A stretch of 16,157 nucleotides of DNA from Oscillospiraceae bacterium. GTDB lineage: Bacteria > Bacillota > Clostridia > Oscillospirales > Oscillospiraceae. Each line of letters opens with the position of its first letter. Position 1 is the stretch's first letter. The notes under the pieces were generated by a model. That model was not told the origin of the DNA and searched no databases. It worked only from the letters and a program-made list of their open reading frames with translations. Shown here in pieces: positions 7,707-12,403 of the stretch. Location of the stretch: assembly GCA_017538775.1 (NCBI GenBank), contig JAFYIF010000275.1, positions 1 through 16,157 on the forward strand, read 5' to 3'. Both the position numbers and the translations under genes were made by a program.

Positions 7707-8657
7707 ATGGCGGACAAGAAGCATCGGCTGCTGGTCCTGACCGGCCCCACCGCCTCCGGCAAGACCGCCCTGGGCGTGGCGCTGGCCCGGCGGCTGGACG
7801 GGGAGATCGTCTCCGCCGACTCCATGCAGGTCTACCGGGGCATGGACATCGGCACGGCCAAGGTCCGCCCGGAGGAGACCGGCGGCGTGCCCCATCACCT
7901 GATCGACGTGGCCGAACCCCGGGAGCCCTTTTCCGTGTCCCGCTGGGTGGAACTGGCCCAGGCCGCCGTGGAGGACATCCTCGCCCGGGGGAGACAGCCC
8001 ATTCTGGTGGGCGGCACCAATCTCTATCTCGACTCCCTCCTGTCGGGCCGGGACTTCGCCGCCCCGGCGGACGCGGCGCTGCGGGCGGAGCTGAACGCGC
8101 AGTACGAGCGCCTGGGCGGGGCGGCCTTCCGGGAAGCCCTGCGCGCCGTGGACCCGGAGCGGGCTGAGCGCCTGGCCCCGGCGGACAAAAAGCGCCTGGT
8201 CCGGGCCATGGAGGTCTGGCTGCTCAGCGGGGAGACCATCAGCGCCCACGACGCCCGGACCCGCGCCCTGCCCCCCCGCTGGCCCTCCCTCCGGGTCGCT
8301 TTGAGCTTTGCCGACCGCCAGCGGCTCTACGCACGCATCGACGCCCGGGTGGACCAAATGGCGGCGGCGGGCCTCTTCGACGAGGTGGCCGCCCTGCTGG
8401 CTGCCGGGCTGGACGAAACGTCCACGGCCATGCAGGCCATCGGCTACAAGGAGGCCGCCGCAGCCCTCCGGGGGGAGTGCAGCCGGGACGAGGCCCTTGC
8501 CCGCATCCGCCAGGAGTCCCGGCGCTACGCCAAGCGCCAGCTCACCTGGCTGCGGAGAGACCCGGAGCTGCACTGGCTCCTCTGGGACAAAGTCCCGGAC
8601 ATCCCCCGGGGAACGGCGGAGGTCCTGGCCCTCTGGCAGAATCAGAACCAAACCTGA
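7707..8657 (+). CDS. miaA: tRNA dimethylallyltransferase MiaA
   Basis: Transfers a dimethylallyl group from DMAPP to N6 of A37 in tRNAs reading UNN codons, giving i6A37, the substrate of MiaB. At 316 aa it has the normal family length. The P-loop is GPTASGKT (residues 13-20), followed by the family signature SADSMQVYRGMDIGTAK (from S36) and GGTNLYLDSLL. The C-terminal part holds the tRNA-binding TKR-like region IGYKEA and SRRYAKRQLTWLRRD. The ATG is 7 nt after the mutL stop. The only Shine-Dalgarno-like element is GTGAGG across that stop, so translation is probably coupled to mutL. The mutL-miaA-hfq order is common in several phyla. Confidence 0.97.
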   Translation: MADKKHRLLVLTGPTASGKTALGVALARRLDGEIVSADSMQVYRGMDIGTAKVRPEETGGVPHHLIDVAEPREPFSVSRWVELAQAAVEDILARGRQPILVGGTNLYLDSLLSGRDFAAPADAALRAELNAQYERLGGAAFREALRAVDPERAERLAPADKKRLVRAMEVWLLSGETISAHDARTRALPPRWPSLRVALSFADRQRLYARIDARVDQMAAAGLFDEVAALLAAGLDETSTAMQAIGYKEAAAALRGECSRDEALARIRQESRRYAKRQLTWLRRDPELHWLLWDKVPDIPRGTAEVLALWQNQNQT

Positions 8658-8700
8658 GGCCCAGCTTACAATCTTCGACTATTTTTTCCTGGCTCAAAGC

Positions 8701-8742
8701 GTAGAATGGCGGCACAGAGAAATTCTGTAAAAATCATTCTAC
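8701..8742 (+). repeat. Inverted repeat (nested stem-loop) upstream of hfq
   Basis: Perfect 8-bp arms, GTAGAATG (8701-8708) and CATTCTAC (8735-8742), enclose an almost concentric 5-bp pair, ACAGA (8714-8718) and TCTGT (8724-8728). The right arm overlaps the predicted -35 of the hfq promoter. No U-tract follows, so it does not look like a terminator for miaA. It could be an operator or a DNA/RNA structural element. The AT-rich composition differs from the flanking genes. Confidence 0.5.
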
Positions 8743-8766
8743 ATAAGGCGCCGGATGTGGTATCAT
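8738..8766 (+). promoter_or_regulatory. Probable hfq promoter
   Basis: -35 TCTACA (8738-8743, four of six consensus bases), a 17-nt spacer and an extended -10, TGG TATCAT (8758-8766). The start site would be near 8773, giving a leader of about 37 nt. It lies in the 152-nt gap after miaA, the longest gap in the rightward cluster, which supports separate control of hfq. Confidence 0.5.
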
Positions 8767-8794
8767 GGCAGCAGCCCAGCCCGCCGGCGTCCGG

Positions 8795-8802
8795 AAAAGG
8801 AG
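8795..8802 (+). promoter_or_regulatory. Ribosome binding site that decides the hfq start
   Basis: AAAAGGAG lies 7 nt before the ATG at 8810. It selects this ATG over an in-frame ATG at 8765, which overlaps the predicted -10 and would add 15 residues not found in Hfq. Confidence 0.85.
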
Positions 8803-8809
8803 CCGAACG

Positions 8810-9037
8810 ATGCAGAAACTTCCGAATTATCAGGACCAGTTCCTGGCCGCCGCCCGGCGGGAGCGGTGCGTGGTCACCGTCTTTTTGATGAACGGATTCC
8901 AGCTCAAGGGCGTGATCCGGGGCTTTGACAGCTTTGTGGTGCTGGTGGAGAGCGAGGGGCGGCAGCAGATGATCTTCAAGCACGCCATCTCCACCGTCGC
9001 GCCCCCCAGACCCCTGGAGCTGGGCATGGAAGAATAA
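8810..9037 (+). CDS. hfq: RNA chaperone Hfq
   Basis: Sm-like hexameric RNA chaperone that binds small RNAs and mRNAs. It has 75 residues, typical of Firmicute forms. The Sm1 motif is FLMNGFQLKGVIRGFDSF (from F25) and Sm2 is FKHAISTVAP (56-65). The proximal-face residues Q8, K57 and H58 are present. The lateral rim reads RRER (16-19), as in E. coli; from memory the Bacillus subtilis rim is RKEN. The tail after Sm2 is only about 10 residues, so there is no long C-terminal extension. The ATG at 8810 is preceded by AAAAGGAG. It follows miaA, as in many genomes, and probably has its own promoter. Confidence 0.97.
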   Translation: MQKLPNYQDQFLAAARRERCVVTVFLMNGFQLKGVIRGFDSFVVLVESEGRQQMIFKHAISTVAPPRPLELGMEE

Positions 9038-9069
9038 GGCAGCCCTCCGCCCCCCGGCGGGCGGCTGCC
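9038..9069 (+). other. Intercistronic stem-loop after hfq
   Basis: It begins at the base after the hfq stop. Arms GGCAGCC (9038-9044) and GGCTGCC (9063-9069) enclose CCGCC (9047-9051) and GGCGG (9056-9060) with a CCCC loop, a 12-bp GC-rich hairpin with a small internal loop. It is followed by a purine-rich tract (GGAGAGAAAGAGAAA), not by T residues, so it is not a standard intrinsic terminator. A role in mRNA stability or processing is possible. Confidence 0.6.
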
Positions 9070-9091
9070 GCCGGAGAGAAAGAGAAACACC

Positions 9092-10297
9092 ATGAAACGA
9101 ACCGACCGACTGACCATCTTCATTGCGGTGCTGCTGTTCCTGGGCTTTCTGGCCTATCTGGGCAGCTACGCCTTCCGGGCGCTGGAAAACGGCTTCGTCA
9201 CGGCGGAGGCCATCAGCGCCGACTTCGACTTAAGCGGCGTCGCCAGCGGCATCCTGATCCGGGACGAGACCGTGCTGACCAGCTCCGCCCCCTATGTGGA
9301 CGTGACGGCGGCCAACGGGGCCCGGGTGGCCGCCGGGAGCGTGGTGGCCACGGCGGTCAGCAGCCCGGAGGGCCTGGAGCGCAGCAACCGCATCCACGCC
9401 CTGGAGACGGAGATCGAACGGGTCTCCGCCGCCCTGGAGGGCCTGGGCAGCGTCAGCAGCGTCACCAGCCGGGAGACGGCCCTGACCGCCGCCGCCGAGT
9501 CCGTGGCGGCGGTGGTGGCGCGGCACGACATGCTGAGTCTGGACAGCGCGGCCATGCAGTTGGGCGGTCTGCTGCTGGGCGTGGACAGCAGCCAGATCTC
9601 CTACGCCCGGCTGGACGAGCTCCAGGGCGAGCTGCGCACCCTGCGCCAGCGGGTGGCCAGCGACGACCAGTCCATCCGGGCGGAGTTCTCCAGCACCTTC
9701 AGCTCCGTGGTGGACGGCTACGAACACCTGCACATGGCGGACGTGGACGGCATCTCCCCCAGCGGGCTGGAGGAGCTGATCGAGCAGGGGCGGCAGGAGG
9801 TGCCGGACGCCTTCGGCAAGCTGGTCTCCGGCTACCGCTGGTATTTCGCGGCGGTGATGAGCTCCGTGGACGCGGCGAACCTGAGCCCGGGGCGCAGCGC
9901 CAAGCTGAACTTTGGCCGCCACTACAGCGCCGACATCAGCGCCCGGGTGCTGAGCATCAGCCCCTCGGAGAACGGCAGCGTCACGGTGCTGCTGCGCTGC
10001 GACACCGCCCTGGCGGAGACCCTGGCCCTGCGCAGCGCCACGGCCAGCGTCATCTTCGGCTCCTACAGCGGCATCCGCATCCCGGCCCAGGCGGTCCAGG
10101 TGGACGAGGAGACCCAGACCACCTACGTCTGGTGCGTCACCGCCATGCGCCTGGAGCGCAAGGACATCCGCATCCTCTACGCCGCCAACGAATACGTGAT
10201 CGTGGAGCGGGGCAGCGCCTCCGACGCGCTGCGGGAGGGCAACACCGTGGTGGTCCGGGGCCGGGACCTCTACGAGGGCAAACTGGTAGACGCCTGA
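9092..10297 (+). CDS. HlyD-like membrane-anchored (membrane-fusion/adaptor type) protein
   Basis: A 401-residue protein with a short cytoplasmic N-terminus (MKRTDR), one hydrophobic anchor at about residues 8-29 and a long extracytoplasmic part. The order resembles HlyD/YknX-type adaptors: a lipoyl-like half (SGILIRDETVL, then NGARVAAGSVV, about 50-90), helical segments rich in Leu, Glu and Arg (about 93-205, for example LDELQGELRTLRQRV), then beta-barrel-like segments from about residue 270 (AKLNFGRHYSADISARVLSI, IPAQAVQV) to the end. Adaptors normally work with an ABC or RND pump, but no transporter gene is adjacent, so the partner and role are unknown. Position before yggS-sepF-divIVA suggests an envelope or division link, which is inference. 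AGAG lies 7 nt before the ATG and GGAG 15 nt before it. Confidence 0.7.
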   Translation: MKRTDRLTIFIAVLLFLGFLAYLGSYAFRALENGFVTAEAISADFDLSGVASGILIRDETVLTSSAPYVDVTAANGARVAAGSVVATAVSSPEGLERSNRIHALETEIERVSAALEGLGSVSSVTSRETALTAAAESVAAVVARHDMLSLDSAAMQLGGLLLGVDSSQISYARLDELQGELRTLRQRVASDDQSIRAEFSSTFSSVVDGYEHLHMADVDGISPSGLEELIEQGRQEVPDAFGKLVSGYRWYFAAVMSSVDAANLSPGRSAKLNFGRHYSADISARVLSISPSENGSVTVLLRCDTALAETLALRSATASVIFGSYSGIRIPAQAVQVDEETQTTYVWCVTAMRLERKDIRILYAANEYVIVERGSASDALREGNTVVVRGRDLYEGKLVDA

Positions 10298-10302
10298 CGA
10301 AC

Positions 10303-10326
10303 CGGCGGGGGGAGTGCCCCCCGCCG
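10303..10326 (+). other. Intercistronic stem-loop after the HlyD-like gene
   Basis: A perfect 10-bp stem, CGGCGGGGGG (10303-10312) and CCCCCCGCCG (10317-10326), closes an AGTG tetraloop 5 nt after the stop codon. The next bases are purine-rich (AAGGAGAGAGAGAAAGA), with no T-tract, so simple intrinsic termination is unlikely. The arrangement copies that after hfq. Confidence 0.65.
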
Positions 10327-10349
10327 CCCGAAGGAGAGAGAGAAAGACA

Positions 10350-10355
10350 GGGAGG
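10350..10355 (+). promoter_or_regulatory. Ribosome binding site that decides the yggS start
   Basis: GGGAGG, 7 nt before the ATG at 10363. The reading frame is open much further upstream (from 10132, inside the HlyD-like gene), but family length and this site fix the start at 10363. Confidence 0.8.
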
Positions 10356-10362
10356 CAAGGCT

Positions 10363-11091
10363 ATGGACATTGCGGAAAACGTGCGCGCTGTGCGAGCAGC
10401 CATCGCGGCGGTCTCCGGCGGCCGGGCCGTGACGCTGGTGGCGGCCACGAAGATGAACGACGCGGATCGTGTCCGGGCGGCCATCGCCGCCGGGGTGGAC
10501 GCCTGCGGCGAGAACCGGGTGCAGGAGTTTCTGGAGAAGGACGCCCAGGGGGCCTACGCCGGCGCGCCCAAACACTTCATCGGACAGCTGCAGCGCAACA
10601 AGGTGAACAAGCTGGTGGGCCGGGTGGACCTGATCCAGTCCGTGGACAGCCCCGCGCTGCTGCTGGCCATCGGCCGCCGGGCCGCCATGCTGGGGCTGCG
10701 GCAGGACATTTTGATCGAGGTCTCCATCGCCGGAGAGACGCAGAAATCCGGCATCCCCCCCGCGCAGTTGCCGGAGCTTCTGGCTCTGGCGGGGCGGACG
10801 GAGGGCATTTTTGTCCGGGGACTCATGTGCGTCCCCCCGATTTTAGAAAAAAACGGAAGCAACCGCCGTTATTTTGTCGGGATGCGTCAGCTTTTTGTTG
10901 ACAACGGCGAAAAAAAATATGATAATGTCTCTATGGACTTTTTATCCATGGGCATGAGCGACGACTACGTCGAGGCCGTGGCCGAGGGCGCCAACATGGT
11001 GCGCGTCGGTTCGGCCATCTTCGGGGCGCGGAACTACGCCGCCCCGGGGGCTAGCGCCGCTCCCGCAGACACTTCCGGAAACATTCTATAA
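10363..11091 (+). CDS. yggS: YggS family pyridoxal-phosphate homeostasis protein
   Basis: A 242-residue PLP-binding protein with a fold like the alanine racemase N-domain. The family is not an enzyme of known reaction; it buffers PLP and affects amino acid and keto acid balance. The PLP lysine is K30 in LVAATKM. Other family signatures are GENRVQEF, HFIGQLQRNKVNKL, IQSVDS, SMGMSDDY and VRVGSAIFGARNY. It sits directly before sepF and divIVA, the order long known from Gram-positive division clusters (ylmE-ylmF-divIVA in Bacillus). The 10840-10930 part of the gene is unusually AT-rich (runs of A and T in ILEKNGSN and GEKKYDN) and holds a near-consensus promoter. The last 15 or so residues after GARNY are a poorly conserved tail. 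Confidence 0.93.
   Translation: MDIAENVRAVRAAIAAVSGGRAVTLVAATKMNDADRVRAAIAAGVDACGENRVQEFLEKDAQGAYAGAPKHFIGQLQRNKVNKLVGRVDLIQSVDSPALLLAIGRRAAMLGLRQDILIEVSIAGETQKSGIPPAQLPELLALAGRTEGIFVRGLMCVPPILEKNGSNRRYFVGMRQLFVDNGEKKYDNVSMDFLSMGMSDDYVEAVAEGANMVRVGSAIFGARNYAAPGASAAPADTSGNIL
10898..10926 (+). promoter_or_regulatory. Intragenic sigma-A type promoter within yggS, directed at sepF-divIVA
   Basis: A perfect -35 TTGACA (10898-10903), a 17-nt spacer containing an eight-base A run, and -10 GATAAT (10921-10926, five of six). It lies in a local AT-rich patch of a very GC-rich gene. Transcription would begin near 10933, about 178 nt before sepF. It is the best promoter match on the plus strand of the window. 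Confidence 0.65.
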
Positions 11092-11094
11092 ATT

Positions 11095-11100
11095 GGAGGG
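11095..11100 (+). promoter_or_regulatory. Ribosome binding site that decides the sepF start
   Basis: GGAGGG, 10 nt before the ATG at 11111. An in-frame TTG at 11093 overlaps this site and is unlikely to be the start; the protein from 11111 begins with the membrane-binding helix expected for SepF. Confidence 0.8.
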
Positions 11101-11110
11101 CCGAACCAAG

Positions 11111-11608
11111 ATGGGTTTCTTTGACGAACTGAAAAAACTGACCCGTCCCTACGCAGACGAGGACGAATTTGTAGACGAGGCCGAAGCGGTCCGCGAGCCG
11201 GAGGAGCGCCCCCGGGCCAACCCCTTCTCCGGCTTCGGCGGCGGCAGCAGCGAAAGCGCCGCCCCCAGCCCCACCCCCTCCCGGACCTTCCGCTCCGGCA
11301 AGGAGGGCAAGGTGGTCAACCTCAGCAACGGCGGCCAGATGCAGGTCATTCTGGTCAAGCCGGAACGCTTTGACACTGCGGCGGAGATCGCCGACCACTT
11401 GCGCGCCAAGCGCGCGGTGCTGCTGAATCTGGAGAGCACCCCCAAGGACGTGGTGCGCCGCCTGGTGGACTTCCTTTCCGGCGTCACCTACGCCATCGAG
11501 GGCAGCATCCAGAAGGTCGCCGCCAACACCTTCATCCTCACGCCCCCCAACGTGGACCTGGTGGGCGAGCGGCTGGAGGACGCAAACGGCACGGGCGTCT
11601 ACTTCTGA
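11111..11608 (+). CDS. sepF: Cell division protein SepF
   Basis: Membrane anchor and organiser of FtsZ filaments in Gram-positive bacteria and archaea. It has 165 residues. The first ten residues, MGFFDELKKL, form the amphipathic membrane-binding helix expected from the family. An acidic and then Gly/Ser/Pro-rich linker spans about residues 15-62. The SepF core follows (about 70-155), with VILVKPERFD, AVLLNLEST, RRLVDFLSGVTYAIEGSIQK and TFILTPPNVDL, the dimerising and FtsZ-binding domain. It is 19 nt after yggS and 44 nt before divIVA. A promoter inside yggS may add transcription. Confidence 0.96.
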   Translation: MGFFDELKKLTRPYADEDEFVDEAEAVREPEERPRANPFSGFGGGSSESAAPSPTPSRTFRSGKEGKVVNLSNGGQMQVILVKPERFDTAAEIADHLRAKRAVLLNLESTPKDVVRRLVDFLSGVTYAIEGSIQKVAANTFILTPPNVDLVGERLEDANGTGVYF

Positions 11609-11652
11609 GCGTGGGAAGAACTGAGCGAAGAGAGAGATAGGGGAACAGAGAC

Positions 11653-12279
11653 ATGATCAAAGCGCAGGATATTCGTGGGATCACATTTGAGAAGGCCGTG
11701 TTCGGCGGCTACGACATGGCATCGGTGGACGGCTTCATGGAGGACCTGGCCAATGACCTGGGTCTGCTCCAGAAGGAGAACGCCGTGCTGCGGGCCAAGA
11801 TGAAGGTGCTGGTGGACAAGGTGGACGAGTACCGCAGCAACGAGGACGCGCTGCGTACCGCCCTGCTCACCGCCCAGAAGATGGGCCTGAACATCGAGCG
11901 GGAGGCCCGGGAGAAGGCCGAGGCCATCCTGGCCGACGCCGCGACGGAGGCCGCCCGCATCACCGGGGACGCCCAGGCCCAGCTGGAGCTGGAGCGCGCC
12001 CGCCTGGACGAGAGCCGCAAGGAGAGCGTCCACTTCCTGGACAGCATGAACACGCTGTGCCGCCGCCAGCTGGAGTTCCTCCGGAAGGTGGAGGACCTGG
12101 ACTTCGTGAAGTCCATCCGCCGGGAGACCGCCGCCCCCGCCCAGCCGGAGGCGGAGGAGGAAGCCCCCGCGGAGCCCGCCCCGGCCCAGGTCGAGGCGCC
12201 GCCCGCCGCCCCCCAGGAGGAAGCCGACGAGCAGCCCACCCGGACCTTCAACCTGGTCAGCGAGGCCGACGCGGGCTGA
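11653..12279 (+). CDS. divIVA: DivIVA family cell division/polarity protein
   Basis: A 208-residue coiled-coil protein that binds curved membrane at septa or poles. The N-terminal domain matches DivIVA: ITFEKAVFGGYDMASVDGFM (10-29), with F17 at the position of the membrane-inserting Phe of B. subtilis; the neighbouring Arg of that protein is Gly here (G18). Heptad-like coiled coil runs from about residue 30 to 150. The last 50 or so residues are Pro/Ala/Glu-rich and end in TRTFNLVSEADAG. The Shine-Dalgarno is weak (TAGGGGA, 8-9 nt upstream) after a purine-rich gap. It follows sepF, the usual arrangement. Paralogues such as GpsB are shorter, so DivIVA fits better. Confidence 0.9.
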   Translation: MIKAQDIRGITFEKAVFGGYDMASVDGFMEDLANDLGLLQKENAVLRAKMKVLVDKVDEYRSNEDALRTALLTAQKMGLNIEREAREKAEAILADAATEAARITGDAQAQLELERARLDESRKESVHFLDSMNTLCRRQLEFLRKVEDLDFVKSIRRETAAPAQPEAEEEAPAEPAPAQVEAPPAAPQEEADEQPTRTFNLVSEADAG

Positions 12280-12300
12280 ACCCACAGCAAAAAAACATAG

Positions 12301-12331
12301 CCGGGGCGGGACCCAAAAAAGCCCGCCCCGG
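12301..12331 (+). terminator. Stem-loop after divIVA, weak terminator candidate
   Basis: A 10-bp perfect stem, CCGGGGCGGG (12301-12310) and CCCGCCCCGG (12322-12331), has an 11-nt A-rich loop. It is followed by GTTGCTTCATTC, which is only partly T-rich, so termination would be weak at best. Read on the minus strand, it is followed after five bases by seven T residues, which looks better, but no minus-strand gene needs it. Confidence 0.4.
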
Positions 12332-12343
12332 GTTGCTTCATTC

Positions 12344-12360
12344 CCCCGCGGAAAGCGGGG
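12344..12360 (+). other. Second small hairpin before ileS
   Basis: CCCCGC (12344-12349), loop GGAAA, GCGGGG (12355-12360). It lies 13 nt after the larger stem-loop, in the 124-nt divIVA-ileS gap. I found no T-box sequence (the conserved AGGGTGGNACCGCG core is absent), although T-box control of ileS is common in Firmicutes. No clear promoter is seen in this gap. Confidence 0.4.
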
Positions 12361-12390
12361 CCGGGCCAGCGCGCCCGAATCTCGATCAAT

Positions 12391-12395
12391 GGAGA
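12391..12395 (+). promoter_or_regulatory. Ribosome binding site that decides the ileS start
   Basis: GGAGA, 8 nt before the ATG at 12404. It overlaps an in-frame ATG at 12389, which has no upstream Shine-Dalgarno of its own. The protein from 12404 begins MAKDYNKTLCLPKT, as other IleRS proteins do. Confidence 0.75.
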
Positions 12396-12403
12396 ACGTC
12401 ACA

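Noticed and set aside
5780..7825. 681-codon open frame on the minus strand opposite mutL
   Set aside because: Shadow frame with low-complexity composition, and it runs through the mutL leader and into miaA on the other strand.
8658..8700. Terminator after miaA based on the T-run at 8682-8687
   Set aside because: No stable hairpin directly precedes the T-run; the only pairing (GAGGCCCAG with CCTGGCTC) is imperfect and spans the run itself.
8765..8809. Upstream in-frame ATG for hfq at 8765
   Set aside because: It overlaps the predicted -10, has no ribosome binding site and adds residues absent from Hfq; AAAAGGAG points to 8810.
8975..8977. Phe in place of Tyr in the Hfq YKHA motif (F56)
   Set aside because: As I recall, other Firmicute Hfq proteins such as that of Listeria also have FKHA, so this is ordinary variation.
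10132..10362. Upstream in-frame extension of yggS into the HlyD-like gene
   Set aside because: The extension reads as Arg/Gly/Pro-rich shadow, passes through a stem-loop, and the Shine-Dalgarno GGGAGG is placed for the ATG at 10363.
12280..12403. T-box riboswitch upstream of ileS
   Set aside because: The gap is too short and lacks the conserved AGGGTGGNACCGCG core and an antiterminator arrangement.
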